64,000 nt of DNA from Heliocidaris tuberculata (lineage: Eukaryota > Echinodermata > Echinoidea > Camarodonta > Echinometridae): the NCBI GenBank assembly GCA_025618425.1, contig CM046837.1:22258480-22322479 (forward strand), read 5' to 3'. Shown here one piece after another: positions 32,840 to 45,361 of this stretch (within the stretch, counting starts at the first letter, position 1; each line of letters begins with the position of its first letter). The notes under the pieces were generated by a model. That model made no database searches. It was given only the letters and a program-made list of their open reading frames with translations, and was not told the DNA's origin. Made by a program: the position numbers and the translations under genes.

Positions 32840-33615
32840 GAGAGGGGGCGGCGAAATTAAAATGTCCTATCCCCTTCATACAGGATAGCACATTCTTGCC
32901 TTCCCCTGCTTTGGGCGCCTAGGGTAGACAGGTTTTGTTGAGTGCCGAGAATTACTGTATCTACAGATATGCGAGAGAACGTAGCGAACCAGTGAGAAAA
33001 TTCAAATTATGGAATTATGAATGAACTATTCATTGTTAAAAGCAGTAGAAAACCTACCCATTATTATACAGCAAACTAATCATTTGCTATAATCTTGCTG
33101 AGGGTGAGGGCGGAGACAATAGAAGGAAGCCCAGGGTTTCTACAGTCTTTCCGTAAGTGCCATATATCTATTGACTTTGACAATCATGTTGTTGCACTCT
33201 CCTTCCCCGTTATTTCAATTTCCTGGTAGTTCACTCCTTTTTCCACCAGCCATCTCTGTAGATTATCAATCCATAGCACTGTTTTCTTTCCTCTACCCCT
33301 CTTTCCCTCACTCTTTCACCTCAATTCCAGATTTTCAATCTGGAATTGACTGAAATATTTGATGTTTGTGGAATTCTCCTACTAACTCGTAATCCTTCTC
33401 CGGTTCTGAGAATTACTTCACTGTAGAGATTGAATAGATCTCGCAACATGCAGTATTAATAAGAACTACACGTACTGAAATTCGAGGGGTCGTAGCGATC
33501 GAGTGAGAAAACTTGGACTACGGGTGTTTAAACTACGTGTGTTTGGAGCACTATGGACTATATAACTACAGACGACATTAAAAGCATTATTATTTTAACT
33601 AAAACACATATATAA

Positions 33616-33665
<50 letters not shown>

Positions 33666-33690
33666 TTTTCTTTATTTACTTCTTTACATT
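31740..33690. other. Intron-like stretch before cbEGF exons
   Basis: Poly-T runs (31912, 31978, 32769), TA repeats (32799-32837, 33617-33660) and pyrimidine-rich tracts are present. The 33617-33696 region supplies a normal polypyrimidine tract and TACTAG acceptor for the exon at 33697. No other gene is seen. Confidence 0.55.
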
Positions 33691-33696
33691 TACTAG

Positions 33697-33822
33697 CGGA
33701 CGTAGACGAGTGCAGCTTGAACACTGACAACTGTCACAGAAACGCGCGATGTAGAAACACCCAAGGCAGTTTTACATGTACTTGCAACACAGGATACAGA
33801 GGAAATGGAGTCACATGCACAG
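33697..33822 (+). CDS. Calcium-binding EGF exon 1
   Basis: The exon lies between TACTAG (acceptor) and GTAAATTC (donor), phase 1-1, 126 bp. It encodes [12 protein letters not shown], then [18 protein letters not shown] and GNGVTCTG. All six Cys are present, and the D-V-D-E-C start with N..GSF.C.C is the cbEGF consensus, including the Asp/Asn residues that bind calcium and the hydroxylation-type N. cbEGF repeats occur in tandem in extracellular proteins such as fibrillins, Notch-pathway and fibropellin-type proteins. It is fully open, unlike the neighbouring SRCR exons. Which gene it belongs to cannot be told from the window. Confidence 0.85.
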
Positions 33823-34645
33823 GTAAATTCGTTCTTCCGCAAATTGTATGCCAAATAAAAAAAAAAAGGGGGGGGGGTCTACTTCGAAATAGCTTTTGAA
33901 CACTCGTTAAAAAGGCTTATATACTGAAAAAAAAACAACTTATTTTTGTTAGAACCATTTTCCTGCTCTTATTACTTGAAAGACTGGTGTAAAATTGAAA
34001 ATTTAATTTACACTTCAGTTTCTCTACCATAAGAAGTATCGCCGGTACTTCACTAAACATTTTCCTACTGATGAACACAAAAATGCTCCAAAAGGATGAC
34101 GTAGTATGACATTTATAAAAATTGTTGGCTTTCTGTATCATCTTTGATGGTTTAATTTAGCTACTCTGGTCATTAAGATAATTCCTACTTTTTCGAAGAT
34201 ATCGTTAACATGGACCACATATAAAATTTATTACGCCCTTTGACAACTATAGTTGTACTGAGTAGTACATGTTTCCTTTTGCTGATAGCATCATTCAAGC
34301 CATCCTACCTTTACCGTAATGTAAGTTAGTTATTAATATCACCGAACATATTTTTGACACGTCCTTCAAAAAGAATACTATTGTTATTAGGACCCCCCAC
34401 CCCCTCTTCCACCCCTCCCCCCCTCTTCTCTCTCTCTCTCCCTTTTCCTCTTTGTCTCTGATGATTTCATTGTAGTGTGTTAACTAATCTCCTCATCTAT
34501 ATAAATGGTACTCTATTTTTTAAAAATTATATCATTGGCCATATATATATCTATTCTTTTTAATGATACGGCCTTAAAATCTTTATTATTTTATATAGGA
34601 CGGCGATAAACTTAATTACAATTATTTCTCATCGATTCCTATTAG

Positions 34646-34768
34646 ACAACAACGAGTGCAGCTTGAACACTGACAACTGTCACACAAACGCGCGATGTAG
34701 AAACACCCAAGGCAGTTTTACATGTAGTTGCAACACAGGATTCACAGGAAATGGAGTTACGTGCTCAG
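34646..34768 (+). CDS. Calcium-binding EGF exon 2 (unit A)
   Basis: The exon is bounded by ATTAG and GTAAATTG, phase 1-1, 123 bp. It encodes D-N-N-E-C-S-L, then [20 protein letters not shown] and GNGVTCSG with all six Cys. D-N-N-E-C replaces the usual D-V/I-N/D-E-C, a mild departure. The 3' part is nearly identical to exon 1, so the exons themselves arose by duplication. The frame is intact. Confidence 0.85.
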
Positions 34769-35584
34769 GTAAATTGTTTTGTTTTATCCACATACCTTTC
34801 TTCCACATATTTTATGCCGAATGAAACTGAATATGACAAGGTGATGAACGGTGTAGGACAGATAGGGGGGAATGATACTCTTAAAATCATTTTACTTAAT
34901 GGAATTCTCTTCCGCAAAATATCCTTAATTTGCAAAACCAACATTCATTTAAAACGGCCGTAAAGCAAATTCTCATTTCAAAGATCCATGAATCTTTACT
35001 CAAAGGATGTTTTTATTTATGTTTACATTGTAATCGATATTCTATGTATTGTACTTTATTTACTATTCTTATCGAAGACTTGAAATATTATTTGTCAACA
35101 TTAGGGCGCCCCTTCACCTTTCTGATTCCTCTTGTCTTCTTCTGCTTTGCCTTTGTATAGGCCTTTTTTTTTTCGCTTGTTTGTTTATTTTTTTCTATTC
35201 ACCAACTTTTGTTTTCATATTATTTTGTAACTAGTCTTATGTTTCAACAAGTTTGTTGTTAGTGTCATGATTAGTCAGTAGTTAGTTTATTTTTATAAGT
35301 ACTATTTAAGAAATGAAAAGGTATCGCAATGATTCAAGCTTTAAGCTTATTGTCATACCTCTGCATGTTATTACATTATCCATATATTGTACCTGTATTA
35401 TGATCATATTAGCACTTTAATTCTGTTATTGTTTACCTATACATACTTTCATTTTTGTCGTAATGATCATAATATGCAATACCATGTACCATGCAGAAAT
35501 AAATAAATAAATAATAAATAAATAATAATAAATAGTGTAAAAAAATGTAAAGACATTCTGAACGTTACGCTGTATGACATTCAC

Positions 35585-35631
35585 ATCTAGTTGCAAAGCT
35601 GGATTCAATAGAAATGGAGTTTCATGCTATG
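35585..35631 (+). pseudogene. EGF remnant, C-terminal half (unit A)
   Basis: The codons SCKAGFNRNGVSCYG match the last third of the local EGF exons and run into GGTAGATA, a possible donor. The N-terminal half is missing and replaced by unrelated AT-rich sequence. Confidence 0.65.
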
Positions 35632-35813
35632 GTAGATATTCAACTATTCCATCGGTTCCTAAATTTATTTGCGCCTATTTGCTCTAACAAACAAAGACAC
35701 AACAAATTCCGACTTGATCATAGTTGTTAAAAGTCCTTAATGAAGTATTTTATATCATTAACTTTATTTTTCTTCTCATTATTCCCCCCCCCCCCCCCCA
35801 CACACACACCCAG

Positions 35814-35846
35814 ATGTCAATGAGTGTAACTTGGGCACAGATTGAA
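35814..35846 (+). pseudogene. EGF remnant, N-terminal start (unit A)
   Basis: After an acceptor-like CACCCAG the codons read DVNECNLGTD and then TGA. It is the beginning of a cbEGF exon that loses its frame at once. Confidence 0.65.
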
Positions 35847-37765
35847 CTCATCATTCAAAAATAACGCATATGAACTTTGTTTTACATATTGTTTAAAAAA
35901 TAAATGTTATAACAAAGAGGGGTGTACACACGTTTCAATTGTTTCTTGATAATAATAATCGAAAAGGTAACGAAAGGGAATTAGCAAGGAAGCGGAGCTT
36001 GTAACAAGTATGTTCCCAATCAGAAATCATTATAATATTATACATGATTCAAAAATCTGTTGGTTGGTTGGTTGTTTTTTGTTTTTGTTTTTGTTTTTTT
36101 TTATTTGTTTTATTTTTGTTTGTTTTTGTTTCTTTCTTTTTTACATATAGTATACGTTAACTAACGATATTCTAGTCTAGACTATTTTTTTTTTTTTTTT
36201 TTAGTTAAATACACAATATTTTTTTTTCTACGTCGATCATGGTGCTGACGCCGTAATGTTATTCTTTCGATCCCCTTTTGTGTTAGGCTATTGGCACTGA
36301 TGGTTATATTGACCGCTCGGTAATATACCATTAAAAAATGACTTGGAGTGAAAGTATGCAAATTTGCGATCCTCGCAATCGATATCACGTGACGAGCTGT
36401 GGACCAATCACACCTTTGTATCTGTAAGAGCTATCTAACATGCACACACACACACACACACACGCGCGCACACATATCACCTTATTTTGTAATCGTCTTC
36501 CTGTTATGGTATATATATCAACATTAGGCCCAAATGCTTAGTATTCCCAGACTATTAATTGCGACCGAGCGAAAATTTTGTGGAAATGACCATCATTTTA
36601 GTTCATTCTGCTTATTACTGACGCAACGGCGATGGAGAAAATGACATATCACACCAAAATTGCCCCTCTATTGCATCCTCATATGGCCTCGATAACATTA
36701 TACTCCTTCCCTCTAAGATTTCGTTCTTGCAACAGCAATCCTTCTCTTTTAAAACGAATCCCTGCAGGCCCTGTGGATAATGGGCTACAAGTTGTATTAC
36801 AAGTAATATTAGAGAAAATGCATCAAATATCGTCTAGAATAGCTCTGTTCGGCTTGGTGTAATCTTTAATGAAAACTGCAGTGATAGAGCAAAACAGACA
36901 AAAAGGGGATGTAGGCCTACGCATCTGTTAAGAAATGGCAAGTTGTCGAGAGTAGGTACTAAACTAAGGGCACATCACAAAAAAGAATAGACATTAAAAC
37001 AATTTTACCTCATTTGGGCACTTATTCTATCGCGGGAGGGGCATTTCTTTACAGGAAAGGGACATCTTTGTTCGCAGGAGGGGCAATCATTAAACATCGC
37101 TTACAAAACCCGGATTTTGCTTGGGTAAAACAAGTGGAAAAACTGCAATGATAAAATAGGGCGCACTTTATATTCAGGCCAACCTTCCTATTAAAGAGAA
37201 GAAATTCGTTTTTGTCAAGAATGGGTATTTAAGGGCACATCAGAGAACGAAAAGGGGCAATTTAACCATAAGAAAGGGAATTTTTTCCCCACTTGTAATC
37301 GCAACTTACTTTTTTTCTTCTTCTTCTTCTTCTTCTTCTTCTTCTTCCTACTTCTTCTTCTTCTTCTTTTTTTTTTTTTTTTTTTTTTTTGCACAAGTAG
37401 GCTGAGGTCAGACGGCGTCTGGGAAAGTTGTACTTGGCTTGGGTATACTTGAAGAAAAAGTGAAATGATTGTACAAAGCACTAAACGATTTTTTTTTTTT
37501 TTTTTTTTTTTTTTTTGCAGGAGGGGTCCTTTTATTGTTTCGGAAAAAAGTGGGGAAGGGCACGAGAAACTTCCCCCTCCCCTGGTTCCGCCGCCACTGT
37601 ACTGGTGGGGGTGGGGTTGCCGGGTGGGCAAATTACCATTTAAACAAAAAAAAAATATATATATATATATCTATTCTTTTTAATGATACGGCCTTAAAAT
37701 CTTTATTATTTTATATAGGACAGCGATAAACTTAATTACAATTATTTCTCATCGATTCCTATTAG

Positions 37766-37888
37766 ACAACAACGAGTGCAGCTTGAACACTGACAACTGT
37801 CACACAAACGCGCGATGTAGAAACACCCAAGGCAGTTTTACATGTAGTTGCAACACAGGATTCACAGGAAATGGAGTTACGTGCTCAG
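37766..37888 (+). CDS. Calcium-binding EGF exon 3 (unit B)
   Basis: This is a direct copy of exon 2 with the same borders (ATTAG, GTAAATTG), phase and sequence as far as I can see. All six Cys are present and the frame is open. If all three exons are used, the protein would carry two identical EGF repeats in a row. Confidence 0.85.
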
Positions 37889-38701
37889 GTAAATTGTTTT
37901 GTTTTATCCACATACCTTTCTTCCACATATTTTATGCCGAATGAAACTGAATATGACAAGGTGATGAACGGTGTAGGACCGATAGGGGGAATGATACTCT
38001 TAAAATCATTTTACTTAATGGAATTCTCTTCCGCAAAATATCCTTAATTTGCAAACCCAACATTCATTTAAAACGGCCGTAAAGCAAATTCTCATTTCAA
38101 AGATCCATGAATCTTTACTCAAAGGATGTTTTTATTTATGTTTACATTGTAATCGATATTCTATGTATTGTACTTTATTTACTATTCTTATCGAAGACTT
38201 GATATATTATTTGTCAACATTAGGGCGCCCCTTCACCTTTCTGATTCCTCTTGTCTTCTTCTGCTTTGCCTTTGTATAGGCCTTTTTTTTCGCTTGTTTG
38301 TTTATTTTTTTCTATTCACCAACTTTTGTTTTCATATTATTTTGTAACTAGTCTTATGTTTCAACAAGTTTGTTGTTAGTGTCATGATTAGTCATTAGTT
38401 AGTTTATTTTTATAAGTATTATTTAAGAAATGAAAAGGTATCGCAATGATTCAAGCTTTAAGCTTATTGTCATACCTCTGCATGTTATTACATTATCCAT
38501 ATATTGTACCTGTATTATGATCATATTAGCACTTTAATTCTGTTATTGTTTACCTATACATACTTTCATTTTTGTCGTAATGATCATAATATGCAATACC
38601 ATGTACCATGCAGAAATAAATAAATAAATAATAAATAAATAATAATAAATAGTGTAAAAAAATGTAAAGACATTCTGAACGTTACGCTGTATGACATTCA
38701 C

Positions 38702-38748
38702 ATCTAGTTGCAAAGCTGGATTCAATAGAAATGGAGTTTCATGCTATG
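38702..38748 (+). pseudogene. EGF remnant, C-terminal half (unit B)
   Basis: Copy of the remnant at 35585 (SCKAGFNRNGVSCYG, then GGTAGATA). Confidence 0.65.
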
Positions 38749-38927
38749 GTAGATATTCAACTATTCCATCGGTTCCTAAATTTATTTGCGCCTATTTGCT
38801 CTAACAAACAAAGACACAACAAATTCCGATCATAGTTGTTAAAAGTCCTTAATGAAGTATTTTATATCATTAACTTTATTTTTCTTCTCATTATCCCCCC
38901 CCCCCCCACACACACACACACACCCAG

Positions 38928-38960
38928 ATGTCAATGAGTGTAACTTGGGCACAGATTGAA
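38928..38960 (+). pseudogene. EGF remnant, N-terminal start (unit B)
   Basis: Copy of the remnant at 35814, again reading DVNECNLGTD and stop. The preceding C and CA runs differ in length. Confidence 0.65.
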
Positions 38961-39582
38961 CTCATCATTCAAAAATAACGCATATGAACTTTGTTTTACA
39001 TATTGTTTAAAAAATAAATGTTATAACAAAGAGGGGTGTACACACGTTTCAATTGTTTCTTGATAATAATAATCGAAAAGGTAACGAAAGGGAATTAGCA
39101 AGGAAGCGGAGCTTGTAACAAGTATGTTCCCAATCAGAAATCATTATAATATTATACATGATTCAAAAATCTGTTGGTTGGTTGGTTGTTTTTTGTTTTG
39201 TTTTTTTTTTATTTGTTTTATTTTTGTTTGTTTTTGTTTCTTTCTTTTTTACATATAGTATACGTTAACTAACGATATTCTAGTCTAGACTATTTTTTTT
39301 TTTTTTTTTTAGTTAAATACACAATATTTTTTTTTTCTACGTCGATCATGGTGCTGACGCCGTAATGTTATTCTTTCGATCCCCTTTTGTGTTAGGCTAT
39401 TGGCACTGATGGTTATATTGACCGCTCGGTAATATACCATTAAAAAATGACTTGGAGTGAAAGTATGCAAATTTGCGATCCTCGCAATCGATATCACGTG
39501 ACGAGCTGTGGACCAATCACACCTTTGTATCTGTAAGAGCTATCTAACATGCACACACACACACACACGCGCGCGCGCACAC

Positions 39583-41335
39583 TGGCGTAGCCAGGGGGGC
39601 ACAAGGGGGCCATGGCCCCCCCTGTTGATCGGAGAGCAAAAAAAAAAAAACAAACAAACTAATTTCCTTTTCACATTCTGGTCTTACTAGGACTTACCCT
39701 ACCCCTACCTTACAATCGAAATAAGGAAAAATAAAATGGAAATATTACCAAAAAAGTAAACAAAATAAACACTGCTTTAGGCCGATGATAAGATTGTATC
39801 TGTAGTATCCTGGATTAAAGACTAATCGCACTAAAATATATACGAGACAGTAGTGTTGTGAAACTGATTTGATACAATAATAATGATAGTTGAAACAATG
39901 TAAACTACCCGTCTGCATGTCATCATTAATCAGTCGCGTGATTGACTATGTGTTGGTGATCCCTTTGAAAGGTCAGATGTTACAGTGGTAATAAGTCAGC
40001 GAAGAAAAATCATTCCCTGTCTTATGGTTTTGCCGATTTTAGTCATCGGCTTGGCAATTCACAAGTTCGACTTGACATGTTGTTTTGACCTCCAAGAGGG
40101 TCGTTTACACAAATAAAGCATGTAGGCCCATTGTTCACATCGTTACGCAAATTATACGATGCAGAGGTGGTACAATATACACTCATTGTTCACGTTTTAT
40201 AGTGCTTTGAAATGGTATTACATTATCCATATTGACCTGATGTTATGTGATAATTAGAAAATAACTTTACATGTTTCAGTTTCAGTTTTAGTTTCTTTTT
40301 CATTTCCAGCAAAAACTATTCCTTTCCAAATCATAACCCCGAAACTTTGTTAACAACATTGACTAAGTAGATTGGTAACAGAACATTTATATTTCTTTTA
40401 GTTTGTCCAGAGTTGAAAGAAATTGTACTCAGAATGATGAAGAGGCGTATCAGTTATTCTTGCCGAATATAAACCTCTCTTTGTGAATGGGTATATGTCC
40501 GATGGAGGCAATAACCATTTTCTTCGTTTTGTAAATCTTGAGTTTGTTTAAGAGTTATCATTGTGGTAGCCAACATTGCTTTTATACGAAAACAATGTCA
40601 CCGTTATATCATTTTTATGGTCTTCATCCGAGGAGAAGCAAAACACTGTTTTTCAAGGTAGAATTCGATTTTATAGAGGAATATTCAAAAAAGATACAAT
40701 TTCATTCTTTGTTCAAGTCGTATTTTATATACTAGTAAGTCATCGGACGAGATGCTTTCTGCTTTGATGTTTACAGTTTTGAGTCAAATCTATTATCACT
40801 AAATTGAATGACAAAAACGGCCTTCACATGTGGCAAATCATGTGCGCTTGACTTGGTTGTATGAAGACTTTGTTTAGCCCGTTCTCTATGTGTAATTACA
40901 TTATTTCCATATGTTTTTATTACAAATTGTGATCTCTATACTCTTTACACGATGTAATTCTAATATTTTTCCGTGCTAAATACTCACATTGATGTTCATT
41001 TTGGTTACAAAAATTAATCAAACTATATAATTCCTCAGTACTTAAATGAAGGAGTACGTAGCTGGATTCGTGTAGTATATACGAATTAGGCAACTAATGA
41101 ACAACCTCTAACCGAGAAAATGAGATAAAGAGCTAAACAAGGCAGCTAAATAAATTGCTAAAGTCTTTTACATGCACCTAATAAAGATGTTGCATGTGTT
41201 TTCAAATGAGACTACCGCTTGAGATGAGATATAAATTCCACTCCATGAGAAAGGGCGTCCTCTTAGTCATATGTTAGTCAATAGTCAGTGTGTCTGTGTG
41301 TGGGTTTTTGGTTGTTAGTCTGTATATTTTCCTAT
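39583..41335. other. Unit-B-specific replacement, one hAT-like end
   Basis: It begins with CACTGGCGTAGCCAGGGGGG, a terminus seen in hAT-type elements, exactly where units A and B diverge in a CA/CG microsatellite. No matching inverted end is visible at the right border, so the element is incomplete or the replacement arose otherwise. The rest is AT-rich and lacks recognised genes. Confidence 0.5.
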
Positions 41336-42039
41336 CCGGGAGGGGCATTTCTTTACAGGAAAGGGACATCTTTGTTCGCAGGAGGGGCAATCATTAAACA
41401 TCGCTTACAAAACCCGGATTTTGCTTGGGTAAAACAAGTGGAAAAACTGCAATGATAAAATAGGGCGCACTTTATATTCAGGCCAACCTTCCTATTAAAG
41501 AGAAGAAATTCGTTTTTGTCAAGAATGGGTATTTAAGGGCACATCAGATAACGAAAAGGGGCAATTTAACCATAAGAAAGGGAATTTTTTCCCCACTTGT
41601 AATCGCAACTTCCTTTTTTTCTTCTTCTTCTTCTTCTTCTTCTTCTTCTTCTTCTTCTTCTTCTTCTTCTTCTTTTTTTTTTTTTTTTTTTTTTTTTTTT
41701 GCACAAGTAGGCTGAGGTCAGACGGCGTCTGGGAAAGTTGTACTTGGCTTGGGTATACTTGAAGAAAAAGTGAAATGATTGTACAAAGCACTAAACGATT
41801 TTTTTTTTTTTTTTTTTTTTTTTTGCAGGAGGGGTCCTTTTATTGTTTCGGAAAAAAGTGGGGAAGGGCACGAGAAACTTCCCCCTCCCCTGGTTCCGCC
41901 GCCACTGTACTGGTGGGGGTGGGGTTGCCGGGTGGGCAAATTACCATTTAAACAAAAAAAAATTATGTCATGATTCTAGACTTCGCAACATACAGATTCA
42001 GCTACTATTGGTTCTTTTACTTTTGGTTCACTAATTTTG

Positions 42040-42178
42040 GCAAGCTTGCCCCAAGCTTGCAAACAAGCAAACCCACAAGCTTGCAGCAAGCTTGTGTCAA
42101 GCTCGTATTGTATCAAAAATGTAAATTAGCTACAAGCTTGCCGTCAATCGTGCTGCAAACCTGCGGCTAGCTTGCGAA
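42040..42178. repeat. CAAGCTTG palindrome cluster
   Basis: AAGCTTG / CAAGCTT units recur roughly every 12-25 bases, some degenerate. It is the same design as the foldback tiers (dense short palindromes) but with a different core and no mirrored partner in the window. Confidence 0.8.
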
Positions 42179-42596
42179 AAGTAACATACGTGTATCTTCA
42201 AGGAGGTACTAGGCAAGCACCTGCTTGGTATCATATATCCTCTTGTACCATGCTGCATCCAGTTTATGGATACTGTTTTCATAAGTTGTTGATATTTCAT
42301 TAATAATTGATCATAGATACGTTTTGAATCAGTTTCCAAAATTTTCGAAGCTCAAGAATGAAACGGAATATATTGTTAAATAGGTTATTATTGTATAATT
42401 ATTTAAGCATTTTATGAAGAAAGTGGAAATATGCAAATTAGTCATGCATATAGCGGACCACGTTGCCCCATGCTTATGTCATCTATACTTTCGATTTGAA
42501 TTTGAAATCAGCACTTATAATTTGCCTGGAGAAGCCATATATGGGGGATTCAATTTTCCATCATATTTTCTCTCAAGTAGTCATTTTACAAGTACT

Positions 42597-42628
42597 CGCA
42601 AAAAGGCCGCCTTCGGCGGCCTTTTGCG
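42597..42628. repeat. GC-rich hairpin AAAAGGCCGCC-TTC-GGCGGCCTTTT
   Basis: Seven G/C pairs extended by four A/T pairs and three more after one bulged A form a strong stem in AT-rich surroundings. It looks like a bacterial rho-independent terminator, but nothing else here is bacterial. Confidence 0.8.
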
Positions 42629-42629
42629 A

Positions 42630-44500
42630 TTGTGACGGAAAGTGTATAGGCCTACCATTGTGCATGGAGAGTTTGGCACAATAAATTCGGAGATAACGAA
42701 ATTAGGACGAATTAAGTTTATTTTATTTTAGATATAGTTTAATAACAATATGCAATTCATTTTAAAATGTATTTAAAAGAAATAAATATTTTTTGGAAAA
42801 AAGGTGAATTTTTAGTGTTAGTACAAAATAAGCTGTTGATAGGATATATTTGAGAGTTAACACAATGGTGGATTGGAAAAAAAAGAAAAAAAAGGAAGAA
42901 GTTGGTGAATGTGATCCTAAACAGAGTTATAACACGTGTGCTTATATAGTACAGTGATAAATATGTAAGAGTTTGATTAAAAAGTGTATTTTGAAGTGGT
43001 TATTTGTAATAGCTAAACGCATTGCTTGCAAAGGAGTGGGGTTTTGCGCTTGTGGTGTGTATGCGTACACATAATCTTTTGCGCGCCCACTGAAAATTCT
43101 GGATCTGCCCCTGAATAAGATCTCCCCCCCCCGAAAAAAAAGAGTAAAACAGTGCAATATATAATTATTTGTTTTGCATTTTGATGCTTTTGTTTGGTTC
43201 AAAGAGAAGTTGCCTAAAAGGCAAATAATTTAAATGAGCCAATCTGTTTGAAGGTGGTAAACTACATTTATATAGACATGTACTAGGTGTTACAAAAAAC
43301 ATTCCCCACTTTTGATCCTTAATAGTTCGAAAACTTTATATCAGATAACACTGTCATGGAAATGAGTAATAGCTGAATAGTGTACAATTTAGTTGGAGGT
43401 GATTTGAATATGAAGGCATAAATAAGTTTCATTAAACCCATGATTAATCTTAAAGTTAGGTTCCAGATTTTGGTCAAATTTTAACCCTCTGTACAAAACT
43501 TGAACTTTACACAGGAACCAATGATGTGTATGTGAGTGTGTTCTTACAATGACCCTGAACAGTGGACATGAATACCACCTTTTCAGAGCTCTGCTGACCA
43601 GGCTTCTGGTCTCTTACTCAAAGGCACATGAATGCTTTATTAATAATTCATGATGGATTGCCCTGGGCACTGCTAGTCTGAATTCATGGTAAAGTGTAAA
43701 ATGCATGCACATGAAAAAAGTAAGCACATGTTTCTATGTGCTTGCATACACTACATTTCATCGTCATCACCATCAAAATCATCATCGTCGTCGTCATCAC
43801 CATTATTATCATCATCATCATCATCATCACTGTCACTATCATTTGCTTGAGCTTCTGTCAATTTCATAGATACGAACCATTCGTGTTTAAAGAACCAAGA
43901 AGAACGAAAGGAACAAAATTGAAAATCAAAAATCAAAGTCTCACTTCAAAAATCATGTATATAGCAATCATGCCAATATTGCGAATGGAGCATAGACTTA
44001 TTGATTATCTCTTTATCTAATTTATGACGATGTAAAATTTCACCATGAAAACTAATCTTGTTTTGTAGGAGCTGGAAAGTTATATTTTTGCAAGATGTGT
44101 CACCCCCCCCCCCCCCCTCAAAAAATCGGCCACGCGCGCCTATATGCGAATTAATTCATTAGAATTGTTTCAGGACTCTTTCGATTTCCACTGAAAATGG
44201 CAAACAGTTCTTAAAATAATATCGGTTACTCAAAATGCTGGTAACTGATATTGCTCAAGACTGTGCTCTTTGGAGCTTTGCTGGACAACACGTACATGGA
44301 GCCACAGACTTGATATTTGTCTGGCTCTTTAATCTAGAGATCATATATTTGAATCACTGAGTTCAGTAGAGTATATATTATGTAATTATTATTTTATCAA
44401 GACAACTGAAGAAAATGTATGTTCTCTAGGTTGGTTATTTTCAAGTTCGGAAGCAGTAGAAGAATATTTCAATCACACAATACAGGTAAAAAGAGAATTG
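42630..44500. other. Non-coding stretch with one hAT-type terminus
   Basis: CTGGATCTGCCCCTG at about 43098-43112 resembles the right end of a CAGGGGCAGATCC-type hAT MITE; its left end was not found. A CAT/ATC array lies at 43757-43840 and poly-C at 44102. No gene is recognised. Confidence 0.5.
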
Positions 44501-44525
44501 ATTAAAACACAGGCTTCAAAAATAT

Positions 44526-44752
44526 ATCTGGCAGCTGGAGTAAATTGTGGGGTTCTTGGCATTGGTTTTTGTCGTCCATTTGTCATCAACTTGGATACGG
44601 GCAGGACTTCGCCTCGTAGGATTACATGTACACTGGTATCATGTACAGTATTACGAATGTGTACAGGTGTCCTCGTAACATCTGGTACGAAAGCTTTTTG
44701 TTTGAAACATGGCGAGACAGCTATCAGTTTTACATCATATGTCACAGGCCAG
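44526..44752 (+). pseudogene. Decayed SRCR-domain exon, copy 4
   Basis: This copy best preserves both ends in one frame: GSWSKLWGSWHWFLSSICHQ and LGY, then YMYTGIMYSITNVYRCPRNI, then FETWRDSYQFYIICHRP and a phase-1 G before GTGAG. Trp after GS, Cys in ICHQLGY and the C-P pair fit SRCR spacing. In the copy at 61137 a C-x9-C follows, and pooling copies gives C-x9-C-x4-W, exactly as in SRCR domains. A TAG after DFAS breaks the frame and the 5' acceptor AG is lost. Confidence 0.65.
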
Positions 44753-45040
44753 GTGAGAAATTGTAGATCATGTCCATTTTGAAAACGGGCACCTATTAGG
44801 GATTTTTAAACGCGTAAGTTTGAGGTATTATACCCTTTAGACGTGAATCATATCTATCACACATTTTATGGACCAAATCAGTTGGGATGCATTTTTAGCA
44901 ATGGCTGGTTCACAGGTCTGAAATGAAATTAATGATCGGTGTTAGAAGAATTATATCTTTTAAAAGAAGTGTTTATCTGGAATTTAGCAAACATTCTACG
45001 TAGATCTATTATCTGATTAAAGATTTTGATTTTGATGTGG

Positions 45041-45256
45041 AAGCACCGTGATATATTAGTGAAGACTTTTGAGTCCTATTATGAGAGGTCCCGGGTTCGA
45101 TCCTTGCTCGTGCTTACATCGTTGGACAATTATATTTTGCCCGCATTTGTACCTCTCGACTCAGGTGAATTGAATGGGTACTTGGCAATGTTGGGGGAAT
45201 TATCAGGGCCCGCAGGAAACCAGTGTTATACTGATGTGGCTACCCTGGGAAAATAA
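45041..45256 (+). mobile_element. tRNA-derived SINE of a second family
   Basis: A head from AAGCAC to GTGCTT (45041-45116) carries a good B box (GGTCCCGGGTTCGATCC) and a six-pair acceptor stem. The tail has CTCGACTCAGGTGAATTGAA and GGTACTTGGCAATGTTGGGG. The A-box arm is degenerate. Confidence 0.6.
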
Positions 45257-45337
45257 GACTATTCTATCACTATTTGTTACCATTGGATTTAGCTCATAGC
45301 CCGCTATTGTCGACCACTGTCACTTCCGGGTTCTCGC

Positions 45338-45361
45338 TTCTGTCGACGATCGTCGACAGAA
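45338..45361. repeat. 24-bp perfect palindrome
   Basis: TTCTGTCGACGA is followed directly by its reverse complement, with a related TTGTCGAC half-site 30 bp upstream. Confidence 0.85.

Larger units (their letters stand above)
34543..37660. repeat. Tandem duplication unit A
   Basis: The unit begins at ATATATCTATTCTTTTTAAT and ends in ACCATTTAAACAAAAAAAA before the same start recurs at 37661. Alignment by eye shows only scattered single-base changes and microsatellite length differences against unit B, implying a recent event. It contains cbEGF exon 2 and two EGF remnants. Confidence 0.92.
37661..41963. repeat. Tandem duplication unit B
   Basis: It copies unit A from 37661 to about 39582 and again from about 41336 to 41963. 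Between these points it carries about 1.75 kb in place of about 0.55 kb of unit A (36475-37027). The shared parts include poly-T, CTT arrays (37317-37390 and 41622-41700) and a GGTTCCGCCGCC block. Confidence 0.9.

Noticed and set aside
39583..41335. Complete hAT element as cause of the unit A/B difference
   Set aside because: Only a left CACTGGCGTAGCCAGG end is visible; no inverted right end or 8-bp duplication at the right border.
42597..42628. Bacterial rho-independent terminator
   Set aside because: No bacterial gene, promoter or codon pattern nearby; kept only as a structural observation.
43736..44020. 94-codon plus-strand frame with hydrophobic Ile/Val stretch
   Set aside because: The hydrophobic part is a CAT/ATC microsatellite and the rest is unmatched.
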